In this document: one piece after another, positions 12,731 through 21,870 of the stretch
Numbering within the stretch: position 1 is the first letter of the stretch
Layout of the letters: each line of letters opens with the position of its first letter
Origin: an uncultured Desulfobacca sp.
GTDB taxonomy: Bacteria; Desulfobacterota; Desulfobaccia; Desulfobaccales; Desulfobaccaceae
DNA length: 21,871 nucleotides
Assembly: GCA_937958145.1 (NCBI GenBank)
Contig: CALGOE010000038.1
Location: 1-21,871, forward strand
Direction: 5' to 3'
Translations under genes and position numbers: made by a program
The notes under the pieces: generated by a model
What the model was told of the DNA's origin: nothing
What the model saw: the letters and a program-made list of their open reading frames with translations, nothing else
The model's database searches: none

Positions 12731-13897
12731 CTAACCCAGCCTCGCCAGGCGGGTCAGGGCCTCTTCCAGACGGGCTGCCGGCACGGTCAGGGCCAGGCGG
12801 ACATAGCCTTCGCCCGGGGTGCCAAAGCCATTGCCCGGGGTGGTCACAATGCCGGCCTGCTCCAGCAGCAGCGACGTGAACTGGGCCGAACTTAAGCCGG
12901 TGGGGGTTGGCAGCCAAACATAAAAGGTAGCTTTGGGCGCGGTAACCTGGTATCCCAATTTCTTCAGACCGGCCACCAGGATATCCCGCCGCTCCTGCAG
13001 AATGCGGCAATTTTGCACCACCGCCGATTGATCCGAGTCCAAAGCGGCGATGCCGGCGTATTGGATGGCATTAAAGACCCCCGAGTCAATATTGCTCTTG
13101 ATATTGCCCAGGCCCTCGATAATATCGGCCTGGCCCACGGCAAAACCCAGCCGCCACCCCGTCATGTTATACGTTTTGGACAGGGAGTGAAATTCTATGC
13201 CCAGGTCTTTGGCGCCGGGGGTCTGCAAAAAACTGGGGGGGCGATAGCCGTCGTAGGCCATCTCGGTATACGCGGCATCGTGCACGGCCACGATGTTATG
13301 CTCCCGGCAGAACTCCACCACCTGGGCGAAAAAGCCCGGATCGGCCACGGCCGCCGTGGGGTTATTGGGGTAGTTGAAAAACAGCAGTTTGGCCTGCCGG
13401 GCCACCTCCGGGGAGATTTGGGTCAGGTCCGGCAGGAAATTGTTTTCTGCCAGCAGCGGCAGAAAATGGGTCCGGGCCCCGGCAAACATGGTGCCGATCT
13501 GATAAACCGGATAGGCGGGGCTGGTGGCCAGATTGAGGTCGCCGGGATTATTAAAGGCCAAGGGCAGGTGGGCGATGCCCTCTTTGGAACCGATGAGGGT
13601 CACCACCTCCCGCTCGGGGTCCAGGCTGACGCCGAAACGGCGGTCATACCAGCGGGCCACTGCCTCCCGGAAGTCGTTCATGCCGGAATAGGAGGGATAG
13701 CGGTGGGTGCTGGGGTCCTGGACGGCCCGCTGCAGGGCGGCAATGATAAAATCCGGCGTCGGCAGATCAGGATCGCCGACCCCCAGATCAATGATATCCA
13801 CGCCCCGGGCCTTGACCTCTTCCTTGACCCGGTCGATTTCTTTGAAAAGATACGGCGGGAGCTGCTTCAAGCGTTCGGCAAATTCACAGACGGGCAT
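12731..13897 (-). CDS. dapL: LL-diaminopimelate aminotransferase
   Basis: 388 residues, a PLP fold-type I enzyme. It converts tetrahydrodipicolinate directly to LL-diaminopimelate with glutamate as donor, bypassing the succinylase or acetylase steps. The N-terminus AERLKQLPPYLFKEIDRVKEEVKARG and DLGVGDPDLPTP match the bacterial DapL group. The PLP site has NYPNNPTAA (175-183), Asp207 and Tyr210, Lys241 in SLSKTYNMTGWRLGF, and Arg249. The surrounding dapA, dapB, dapF and lysA with no dapD/dapE/dapC support DapL rather than another class I aminotransferase. The ATG at 13897 is at the family start; AAAGG is about 12 bases upstream. A longer in-frame start at 14068 would run through the preceding flavoprotein gene and is not used. 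Confidence 0.93.
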   Translation of the reverse strand: MPVCEFAERLKQLPPYLFKEIDRVKEEVKARGVDIIDLGVGDPDLPTPDFIIAALQRAVQDPSTHRYPSYSGMNDFREAVARWYDRRFGVSLDPEREVVTLIGSKEGIAHLPLAFNNPGDLNLATSPAYPVYQIGTMFAGARTHFLPLLAENNFLPDLTQISPEVARQAKLLFFNYPNNPTAAVADPGFFAQVVEFCREHNIVAVHDAAYTEMAYDGYRPPSFLQTPGAKDLGIEFHSLSKTYNMTGWRLGFAVGQADIIEGLGNIKSNIDSGVFNAIQYAGIAALDSDQSAVVQNCRILQERRDILVAGLKKLGYQVTAPKATFYVWLPTPTGLSSAQFTSLLLEQAGIVTTPGNGFGTPGEGYVRLALTVPAARLEEALTRLARLG

Positions 13898-13914
13898 ACA
13901 GCATGATACCTTTC

Positions 13915-14514
13915 CTAAATTTTTCGAGAGGGAAAAGTGCCGCGAATGATTGTCGCCACTTCGTCCAGCCAAACCTGGCGTTGGGCCGGCGTACTCATGG
14001 CCATGACGGCAAAATTCTTCCGCAGAAAATGGGAAACGCCACAGACGCGGAAGACGCAATTTTCCCAAATATTCTTGAGAGGATCGCCGTAGAGGTCGAT
14101 CTCCCGCAGAGGCGGCGTGTTGGACGTGGTGAACACCACCGCGGCCGCAGCTTTCAAAAGGCCCTGGGGACTGCCGGAGCCGGCCGGACCGGGGAGGTGA
14201 TAGGCGACGCCTAAACGCAACACCCGGTCAAGCCAGCCTTTAAGAATAGCCGGAGGCTGGCCCCACCAGGACGGATGTACAACGACGATGCCGTTGGCGG
14301 CCACCAGATCTGCGATATGTTGGGCGACCAGGGGCGGCAGGGCCGCGTCTTTGTGGACCTCGCCGGCCGGCAGCACCGGGTCGAAGCCTTCGGCATAGAG
14401 ATCATGAAAGACGACCTCATGATCTGCCGCCGTCAGGGTCTGGACCACGGTCCGGGCGATGGCGGCGTTAAAGCTGGCCGGATTCGGATGGGCCAGGATT
14501 ACCAGAATCTTCAT
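13915..14514 (-). CDS. NAD(P)H dehydrogenase (quinone)-family flavoprotein
   Basis: 199 residues with a flavodoxin-like fold of the NQO1/MdaB/KefF group. The N-terminal flavin loop is MKILVILAHPNPASFNAA (1-18). The family signature VVVHPSWWGQPPAILKGWLDRV (78-99) includes the conserved Trp pair that stacks on the flavin. These cytoplasmic enzymes use FAD or FMN to reduce quinones by two electrons, limiting semiquinone damage, or act as ancillary subunits of Kef channels; which applies is unclear. Its ATG at 14514 lies inside the end of the upstream FAH-family gene (47-base overlap), and dapL starts 17 bases after its stop. It is an insertion into the lysine gene order and no link to lysine is known. 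Confidence 0.88.
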   Translation of the reverse strand: MKILVILAHPNPASFNAAIARTVVQTLTAADHEVVFHDLYAEGFDPVLPAGEVHKDAALPPLVAQHIADLVAANGIVVVHPSWWGQPPAILKGWLDRVLRLGVAYHLPGPAGSGSPQGLLKAAAAVVFTTSNTPPLREIDLYGDPLKNIWENCVFRVCGVSHFLRKNFAVMAMSTPAQRQVWLDEVATIIRGTFPSRKI

Positions 14515-15271
14515 CGTTGATCACGGGGTTAAACAAACTGCCGATGCCACCGAGGCGGATTTCCACGATATCCCCCGGATGCAGGGGGCCGACGCCGGAG
14601 GGGGTGCCGGTGGCGATGACATCGCCGGGCAACAGGGTCATGATGTGGGAGATAAAACTCACCAGCACGGGCACGCCGAACACCAGATTGCCGATATGGC
14701 TCTGCTGCCGGCGTTCCCCATTCACATAGGCCTCCACGGTCACCGTCGCCAGGTCCGGCAGCGTCGTCTCGATCCAGGGGCCGATGGGCGCAAAGGTATC
14801 AAAACTTTTGGCCCGGGTGAATTGGCCGTCCTTTTTCTGCAGGTCCCGGGCGGTGACATCGTTAAAACAGGTATAGCCCCAAATATAGTCGCTGGCTACA
14901 TCAACCGCCACCTTCCGGGCCACCCGGCCGATGACCACCGCCAACTCCGCTTCATAATCCACCCGCCGGGATTGGCGCGGCAGGATTATGGGTGCCCCCG
15001 GACCGATGACGCTGGTGGCCGGTTTCATGAAAATAAGCGGTTCCTCCGGCAGAGCCATGCGCATCTCGGCGGCATGGTCCCGGTAATTCAGCCCCAGGGC
15101 GATAATCTTGGTGGGCTCGCAGGGGGCCAGGAGTTGCACTGCGCCCAGCGGCACCTGCGGGCCCGTGGGTCGGAGCTCCAGCCCCGGCGGCCCTGCCAGC
15201 GGTTGAATGTCTTCACCTTCCAGCCGGCCGTACTCCACCCGGCCCTCATACGCAAACCTCACAAACCTCAT
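14468..15271 (-). CDS. fumarylacetoacetate hydrolase (FAH) family protein
   Basis: 267 residues. The FAH C-terminal-like fold cleaves C-C bonds or decarboxylates/isomerises 2-oxo acids with a bound divalent metal. Seen: IIALGLNYRDHAAEM (56-70), metal-binding Glu107 and Glu109 in DYEAELAVVIG, Asp138 in YTCFNDVTARDLQ, Lys154 in RAKSFDTFAPIGPW, and late TGTPSGVGPLHPGDIVEI. Substrate is not determined; relatives act on 2-hydroxyhepta-diene-dioate, acylpyruvates or oxaloacetate. After the usual end (GIGSLFNPV) it has a 17-residue tail (to SESGQL) that overlaps the next gene. Its ribosome-binding region is made of four 7-bp repeats (15273-15300). It sits between dapB and the flavoprotein, 41 bases after dapB. 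Confidence 0.9.
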   Translation of the reverse strand: MRFVRFAYEGRVEYGRLEGEDIQPLAGPPGLELRPTGPQVPLGAVQLLAPCEPTKIIALGLNYRDHAAEMRMALPEEPLIFMKPATSVIGPGAPIILPRQSRRVDYEAELAVVIGRVARKVAVDVASDYIWGYTCFNDVTARDLQKKDGQFTRAKSFDTFAPIGPWIETTLPDLATVTVEAYVNGERRQQSHIGNLVFGVPVLVSFISHIMTLLPGDVIATGTPSGVGPLHPGDIVEIRLGGIGSLFNPVINDEDSGNPGPSESGQL

Positions 15272-15272
15272 T

Positions 15273-15300
15273 ATTCCCTAATCCCTATTCCCTTATCCCT
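15273..15300 (-). repeat. 4 x 7-bp tandem repeat forming the ribosome-binding region of the FAH-family gene
   Basis: On the minus strand the units are AGGGATA, AGGGAAT, AGGGATT and AGGGAAT, followed by one A and the ATG at 15271. Every unit contains the Shine-Dalgarno-like AGGGA. The array takes up most of the 41-base gap after dapB. Confidence 0.8.
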
Positions 15301-15312
15301 GGCCCCTGGCCA

Positions 15313-16116
15313 CTACTTCAGCCCTAACACATCCTGCATATCGTAGAGGCCCGGCGGCTGGGCCACAATCCAACGGGCGGCCCGCACCGCGCCCCGGGCA
15401 AAGTTGTCCCGGTTATGGGCCCGGTGGATGATCTCCAGGCGCTCGCCGATGCCGCCGAACATGACGGTGTGCTCTCCCACAATGTCACCGGCCCGCACCG
15501 TCTGGATGCCGATTTCGGCGTCGGTGCGCTGGCCGATCATCCCTTTCCGTTCGTACACGGCCACTTCGTCCAAATTCCGCTGCAAGGCCTCGGCAATGAC
15601 CTGGGCCAGTTTCATGGCGGTGCCGCTGGGGGCATCTTTTTTCAGGCGGTGATGGGCTTCAACAATTTCCACATCATACCCTGAGGATAACACCCTGGCA
15701 ATGTCGGCCACCACCTTGAACATAAGGTTGACGCCGACGCTCATGTTGGGGGCCAGGACCACCCGGCCCTTTGTGGCCAGGTCACGTATTGCGGCCAGAT
15801 GTTCCGCGTGGAAGCCGGTGGTGCCGATGACCGCCGCCTTCCCCGCGGCGACGGCCTGACGCAGATTGGCCAGGGAGGCCTCGGGAGTGGTGAAGTCAAT
15901 GAGGACCTCCCCGGCCGCCAGGACTTCGGCCAGGCTGCCGGCCACGGCGAGATTTTTTTTGGGCAGCCCGACCACCTCGCCGATGTCTCTCCCCACCGCC
16001 GGATGCCCGGGCTGTTCAAAAGCGGCGGCCAGGACGATATCCTGGGCCCCCTCCAGCATGTGAATAATGCGGCCACCCATCCGGCCGGCCGCGCCGGCGA
16101 CAATGGCTTTGATCAT
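15313..16116 (-). CDS. dapB: 4-hydroxy-tetrahydrodipicolinate reductase
   Basis: 267 residues, the expected length. This NAD(P)H-dependent enzyme makes tetrahydrodipicolinate from the DapA product. The N-terminal Rossmann loop GAAGRMGGRI is at 8-17; LIDFTTPEA (72-80) and VIGTTGF (96-102) line the cofactor cleft; the catalytic and substrate motif VEAHHRLKKDAPSGTA (152-167) holds His155 and Lys160. The C-terminus WIVAQPPGLYDMQDVLGL is typical. GAGGTGATCT precedes the ATG at 16116. It follows dapA by 51 bases, in the same direction. Confidence 0.97.
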   Translation of the reverse strand: MIKAIVAGAAGRMGGRIIHMLEGAQDIVLAAAFEQPGHPAVGRDIGEVVGLPKKNLAVAGSLAEVLAAGEVLIDFTTPEASLANLRQAVAAGKAAVIGTTGFHAEHLAAIRDLATKGRVVLAPNMSVGVNLMFKVVADIARVLSSGYDVEIVEAHHRLKKDAPSGTAMKLAQVIAEALQRNLDEVAVYERKGMIGQRTDAEIGIQTVRAGDIVGEHTVMFGGIGERLEIIHRAHNRDNFARGAVRAARWIVAQPPGLYDMQDVLGLK

Positions 16117-16167
16117 AGATCACCTCGATTTTCCCGCGCGGGAAGGTGAGAAAATCTCAAAAATGGC

Positions 16168-17040
16168 TTAAAGCAGGCCATATTCGACCATCACCTGGCG
16201 CAATCTTTCCTCGTTGGCGGCAGACATCGGGCAGAGGGGCAGACGCACGTCGCCGTTCAACCGACCCAGAAGCTTCAAGGCTGTCTTGGCCGGCACGGGA
16301 TTGGTTTCAAAAAACATGGCCTCCATCAGCGGGAACATCTTATAGTGCAAGGCCTTGGCCTTGGCATAATCGCCGGCGAAAAAGGCGTTGCACATCCCGG
16401 CCATATCGGCCGGAACCACATTGGAGATCACCGAAATCACCCCCCGCCCGCCGATGCACATGAGGGGAAAGGCGGTAAAATCATCGCCGGAGAGGACGAT
16501 AAAATCCTCGGGACAGAGGCGGATGACCTTGGCGCCTTGATTCAGGTCTCCGGTGGCCTCTTTAATGCCGATAATGTTGGGAAATTGCGCCAACCGGGCT
16601 ACCGTCTCCGGCAGCAGATTCAGGGCCGTCCGCCCCGGCACATTATAGACGATGATGGGGATCCTGGTATTTTCGGCGATCAGCTTGAAATGCTGATAAA
16701 TCCCCTCCTGGGTGGGTTTGTTGTAGTAGGGGGTGATCATCAGGGCGGCATCGGCACCGGCAGCTTCGGCGTGTTTGGTCAGTTCCAAGGCTTCGGCGGT
16801 GTTATTGGAGCCGGTGCCGGCAATGACCGGAACCCGTTTTTTCACCTGATCCAGGCAGATTTCCACCACCCGTTTATGTTCGGCATGGGAGAGGGTAGCC
16901 GATTCCCCGGTAGTACCGCAGGGGACGATGCCATGGGTGCCCTGCTCAATCTGGAACTCAATGAGCTCCCGATACTTCTCCTCGTCCACCTGGCCATTCT
17001 TGAATGGGGTGACGATGGCGACAATTGCTCCTTGGATCAT
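16168..17040 (-). CDS. dapA: 4-hydroxy-tetrahydrodipicolinate synthase
   Basis: 290 residues, TIM-barrel class I aldolase that condenses pyruvate with aspartate semialdehyde. The start MIQGAIVAIVTPFKNGQVDEEKY, GTTGES (42-47) with Thr44 and Thr45, PYYNKP (104-109), Tyr132 and Arg137 in VYNVPGRTA, and the Schiff-base Lys160 in IIGIKEATGD match the E. coli enzyme with offset of one. The first committed step of lysine synthesis is usually lysine-inhibited in Gram-negatives. An excellent AAGGAGG lies 7 bases before the ATG and overlaps the dapF stop region, 12 bases away. Confidence 0.97.
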   Translation of the reverse strand: MIQGAIVAIVTPFKNGQVDEEKYRELIEFQIEQGTHGIVPCGTTGESATLSHAEHKRVVEICLDQVKKRVPVIAGTGSNNTAEALELTKHAEAAGADAALMITPYYNKPTQEGIYQHFKLIAENTRIPIIVYNVPGRTALNLLPETVARLAQFPNIIGIKEATGDLNQGAKVIRLCPEDFIVLSGDDFTAFPLMCIGGRGVISVISNVVPADMAGMCNAFFAGDYAKAKALHYKMFPLMEAMFFETNPVPAKTALKLLGRLNGDVRLPLCPMSAANEERLRQVMVEYGLL

Positions 17041-17052
17041 GCCTTGTCCTCC

Positions 17053-17877
17053 TTACCTCAATTCATCCAACCACACTTCGCCCTGAAAGACCACTGCGGC
17101 CTCGCCCTCCAGGAAAACAGAGCCGAAATCATCCTGCTGCCGCTGAAAATATACCTGTAACATCTCACCACTCCGGGGGCGCACCGTCACCGGCGCCGGG
17201 AGATCCTGGAGCAGCGCCGAAATTAAGGCCGCGGCCACGGAACCGGTCCCGCAGGCCAAGGTTTCGGCCTCCACCCCCCGCTCATAGGTCCGGATGGCAA
17301 TCTCCTGGGGACCGAGGCGGCTGATAAAATTCACATTCGTGCCGGCCGGCTGGAACAGGGGATGGAACCGGATGGCCCGACCGATCTCCGCCACCGGCAC
17401 CGTGGCCAGCTGCTCCACCGGGATCACCACATGGGGCACACCGGTGTTGATGAAATGCCCCTGCCACAGTTCTTCCCCCACCGGAATCTGCATATGGAGC
17501 TGCAGACTGTGGGGCGGGCTGAGCTCCAATTTGACCCGGCGGCCCCTGACTTCGGCATGGATGATGCCGGCCAGGGTTTCAAAGGCCAGGTCCTGGGGGG
17601 CTATACCCTGGAGAAAGGCAAAACGGGCGGCACAACGGCCGCCATTGCCACACATCTCGGCCTCGGAGCCGTCGGCATTGTAAAAGCGCCAACGGAAATC
17701 CACCCGGGGCGAGGGTTCGATCAGGATCAAGCCATCGGCGCCGACGCCGAACTTGGGGGCGCAGAGCTTCTGCACCAGCGCCACCCGATCATTATCCGGG
17801 ATCACCGGTCGGCGGTGGTCAATGAGAATGAAATCATTGCCACTGCCCTGCATTTTCCAGATGGGAAGACGGTTCAT
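17053..17877 (-). CDS. dapF: diaminopimelate epimerase
   Basis: 274 residues. It converts LL- to meso-diaminopimelate, needed for both peptidoglycan and lysine, by a two-cysteine mechanism without cofactor. Both active-site motifs are present: Cys76 in EMCGNGGRCAARF and Cys209 in ETLACGTGSVAAAL. The N-terminus WKMQGSGNDFILID is diagnostic. No clear ribosome-binding site precedes the ATG at 17877. The gene starts 29 bases after lysA ends, so translation may depend on coupling or re-initiation. A Met at residue 9 is a less likely start. Confidence 0.97.
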   Translation of the reverse strand: MNRLPIWKMQGSGNDFILIDHRRPVIPDNDRVALVQKLCAPKFGVGADGLILIEPSPRVDFRWRFYNADGSEAEMCGNGGRCAARFAFLQGIAPQDLAFETLAGIIHAEVRGRRVKLELSPPHSLQLHMQIPVGEELWQGHFINTGVPHVVIPVEQLATVPVAEIGRAIRFHPLFQPAGTNVNFISRLGPQEIAIRTYERGVEAETLACGTGSVAAALISALLQDLPAPVTVRPRSGEMLQVYFQRQQDDFGSVFLEGEAAVVFQGEVWLDELR

Positions 17878-17906
17878 AGGATGATGACGGCCGACGTTCC
17901 AGCTTT

Positions 17907-19181
17907 TTAGTCCTTGGGATTTTGTGACTGCAAGAAGGCCGGAATATGTTCCCCCTGCACCAGAGTTTCATAGGTTTCACGTTCCCTGATAACATAAAAC
18001 TCATCTTTATGCACCAAAATTTCCGGGACCCGGGGCCGGGAATTGTAATTGGAGCTCATGGAGAAGCCATAGGCCCCGGCGCTCATGACCGCCACCAGCT
18101 CTCCGGCGCTGAACTCCGGCAGCAGCCGGTCTTTGGCCAAAAAATCGCCGGACTCGCAGATGGGCCCCACCAGCGACGCCCTGATCTCCCGCCGGGGTTT
18201 GACCACCACCGGTTGCACGCCATGATAAGAGCCGTAGAGACTGGGCCGGGAGAGATCGTTCATACCGGCGTCCACTATAATGAAAAACTTCTCTTCCCCC
18301 TCTTTGGTAAACAAGACCTTGGTCACCAGGATCCCGGCATTGCCCACCAGGACCCGTCCCGGCTCCAGGATCAGGGTGCAATCCAATCCGGCCAGCTCCC
18401 TTTGTATGCCCTGGCCGTATTCGTGCGGATGGGGCGGGGTTTCCTGATGGTATTGGATGCCCAGGCCACCACCGATATCCAGATAGCGGATGGCAATGCC
18501 CTCCCCCCGCAGGCGGCCGATGAGCTCTTTCAGGCGCGCCAGCGTCTCCAGGAAAGGTGACAATTGGGTCAATTGCGACCCGATATGGCAGGCAACCCCG
18601 ACAATCTCCAGGTTGGCCAAATCTTTGGCCAGGCGATAGGCTGAGAGCGATCTTTCGATATCAATCCCGAATTTGTTCTGCTTCAGGCCGGTGGAGATGT
18701 AAGGATGCGTCTGCGGATCCACATCCGGATTGACCCGCAGGGCGATGCGGGCCCGCGTCCCCATCTCGCCGGCGATCTGATCAATGGCCAGCAGTTCTTG
18801 ATCAGATTCAATATTGAACATCAAGATGCCCTGCTCCAAGGCAAAGCGGATTTCCTCCGGCCGCTTGCCGACGCCCGAGTACACCACCTTGCCGGGATCA
18901 ACCCCGGCCTGCAGGGCCCGATAGAGCTCGCCGCCCGAAACAATGTCTACCCCACTGCCCTGATTGATGAAAAGCCGGAGGATGGCCAGATTCGAGTTGG
19001 CCTTGACCGCATAACAGACCAGATGCGGCATCTCGGCAAAGGCTTGATCAAAGACCCGGAAGTGATGTTCCAGGGTGGCGCTGCTATAAAGGTAAAAGGG
19101 CGTCCCCACGGCCGCGGCGATGGTCGCCACCGGCACCTGTTCACAAAAGAGTTCGCCGTTGAGGTAATGGAAGTGATGCAT
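17907..19181 (-). CDS. lysA: diaminopimelate decarboxylase
   Basis: 424 residues, PLP-dependent alanine-racemase-fold decarboxylase making lysine from meso-diaminopimelate. PLP lysine is Lys60 in VCYAVKANSNLAIL. HIGSQL (199-204) and the glycine loop DIGGGLGI (235-242) bind the phosphate, followed by EPGR (273-276). CESGD (342-346) gives the cysteine that completes the partner active site in the dimer. The ATG at 19181 gives the standard MHHFHYLNGELFCE start; an in-frame ATG 54 bases upstream adds residues unlike the family. The ribosome-binding site is weak (GGGAA). It lies after the lipoprotein gene and before dapF. Confidence 0.96.
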   Translation of the reverse strand: MHHFHYLNGELFCEQVPVATIAAAVGTPFYLYSSATLEHHFRVFDQAFAEMPHLVCYAVKANSNLAILRLFINQGSGVDIVSGGELYRALQAGVDPGKVVYSGVGKRPEEIRFALEQGILMFNIESDQELLAIDQIAGEMGTRARIALRVNPDVDPQTHPYISTGLKQNKFGIDIERSLSAYRLAKDLANLEIVGVACHIGSQLTQLSPFLETLARLKELIGRLRGEGIAIRYLDIGGGLGIQYHQETPPHPHEYGQGIQRELAGLDCTLILEPGRVLVGNAGILVTKVLFTKEGEEKFFIIVDAGMNDLSRPSLYGSYHGVQPVVVKPRREIRASLVGPICESGDFLAKDRLLPEFSAGELVAVMSAGAYGFSMSSNYNSRPRVPEILVHKDEFYVIRERETYETLVQGEHIPAFLQSQNPKD

Positions 19182-19267
19182 AGCTGGTTCCCAGTTTCCA
19201 TTTTTTGTGAGGGCGAACCATGGGTTTGCCCTCAATGACCTGAAAGGTTGCTTCCCCCCAGGAGCTG

Positions 19268-20338
19268 TTACCGTGTCGCTGCCACCGGCTCCGAGGGCAG
19301 ACTGTGGTTGGCCCGCCGGGAATCATCCACGGCCACGACGTAATAAAAATACGTCACCCCAGTGGCGGCGTTGGCGTCGACAAAGGAGGGCTGAGTCAAT
19401 AATCGGGGGGTAACCTGCTGAAATTGCGGTTCGGCCAGGGAGCGGCGAAACACCAGGTAGCCGGCCAGATCCGGTTCCCGGCCGGGGTCCCAACGCAGTT
19501 CTATGCCCCTGGTTGTGCTTACCGCCACCACATTCAGCACCGGCGCCGGTGGCGTCATGTCCACGGGTGTGGCCGTTTGGACAGGGGAGTCAAGACTCTC
19601 CAAAACATCAGCGCCGACTTTGCGGACCGCCCGCACCCGATACCGATACGTGACGTCGTTGCTCACGCCGATATCCAGGAAATGCGGTTCGGTCAGCGGC
19701 GCCTGATTGGCCAGGACCCAATCTGCGCCGGGGGCCTGACGATAGAGTTGATAAGTTGCCGCTCCCGGCAGAGGCCGGCCATCAGCCAAACGCGCCACCT
19801 GCGGCCAGGAAAGCTGCACCTGCCGGTCTCCGGCCTGGGCCTGCAGTGCCGCGGGAGCCTGGGGCAGGACATCCCAGGCATGGGACAGGATAGCTGAAGG
19901 CAGCCCCGGCTGCCCCCCCCGGCCGAAGCCCACCACCTGATAAAAATAGCGTTTACCCGGCTCCAATTTTTCATCCCGGTATCTGACCATTTCTCCGGAC
20001 ACTTCACCCATCTGAGGGTAACTTAAATCAATGACCGCCAGCAGGTCCAGGTCCGGCGGACAGCCGCCCGACGCCGCCAGGCTGGCCTCGTGCCGGAAAA
20101 GACGGAATCCCTGGATATCAGTCAGGGGCTGATTATCAATGTTGACCCGGGGCAGGAGCCAGGTCAATTGCAGGGCCGGGCCCTCCTGGCGCACGGTGAA
20201 CTGCCGCACTTCCCCCGGTACCAGGGAGTCAGGCGGGATGGGGGCCATCTTCTTGCCGCAGCCGCAAAGGCTGCAGGCCAGCACCACCAGGGGGAGAATG
20301 AGCCACAGCTTGAGGATTAGCGAGGCAATCATATTCAT
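19268..20338 (-). CDS. lipoprotein with LptM-like N-terminus and fibronectin type III domains
   Basis: 356 residues. The signal peptide (1-26) has a hydrophobic core LWLILPLVVLACSL and lipobox LCGC with lipidation at Cys27; Cys22 is a less likely alternative. The mature start CGKKMAPIPPDSL resembles the CGKKGP-type opening of the small LptM/YifL lipoprotein usually found beside lysA or dapF. Three Fn3-like repeats follow at about 42-140, 145-245 and 250-356, with the Fn3 landmarks LTWLLPR, YFYQVVGFGRGGQPG, LSWPQV, YRYRVRAV, ELRWDPG and YFYYVVAVD. It probably sits in the outer membrane or periplasm. The ATG at 20338 has only a poor ribosome-binding site. It lies between argH and lysA, 86 bases before lysA. 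Confidence 0.87.
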   Translation of the reverse strand: MNMIASLILKLWLILPLVVLACSLCGCGKKMAPIPPDSLVPGEVRQFTVRQEGPALQLTWLLPRVNIDNQPLTDIQGFRLFRHEASLAASGGCPPDLDLLAVIDLSYPQMGEVSGEMVRYRDEKLEPGKRYFYQVVGFGRGGQPGLPSAILSHAWDVLPQAPAALQAQAGDRQVQLSWPQVARLADGRPLPGAATYQLYRQAPGADWVLANQAPLTEPHFLDIGVSNDVTYRYRVRAVRKVGADVLESLDSPVQTATPVDMTPPAPVLNVVAVSTTRGIELRWDPGREPDLAGYLVFRRSLAEPQFQQVTPRLLTQPSFVDANAATGVTYFYYVVAVDDSRRANHSLPSEPVAATR

Positions 20339-20382
20339 GGCTTCACGGCGGGGGCAGGAAAGGGTGACTGACTTCCTTCCCT

Positions 20383-21801
<1,419 letters not shown>

Positions 21802-21824
21802 AGTCGGTTCCTGGTATCCCCGTA

Positions 21825-21870
21825 GGGCGGGTCTCCTGACCCGCTAACGGGCGGGTCTCCTGACCCGCTA
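21825..21870. repeat. two direct copies of a palindromic 22-bp repeat
   Basis: GGGCGGGTCTCCTGACCCGCTA occurs at 21825-21846 and 21849-21870 (period 24) with no mismatch. Each copy can fold as a 7-bp stem, GCGGGTC/GACCCGC, around TCCT. It lies just upstream of argH and continues to the window edge, so the array may be longer. Confidence 0.8.

Noticed and set aside
13013..15346. Long plus-strand open frames opposite dapL and the FAH-family gene
   Set aside because: They lie wholly antisense to genes with intact catalytic motifs and lack ribosome-binding sites and recognisable domains.
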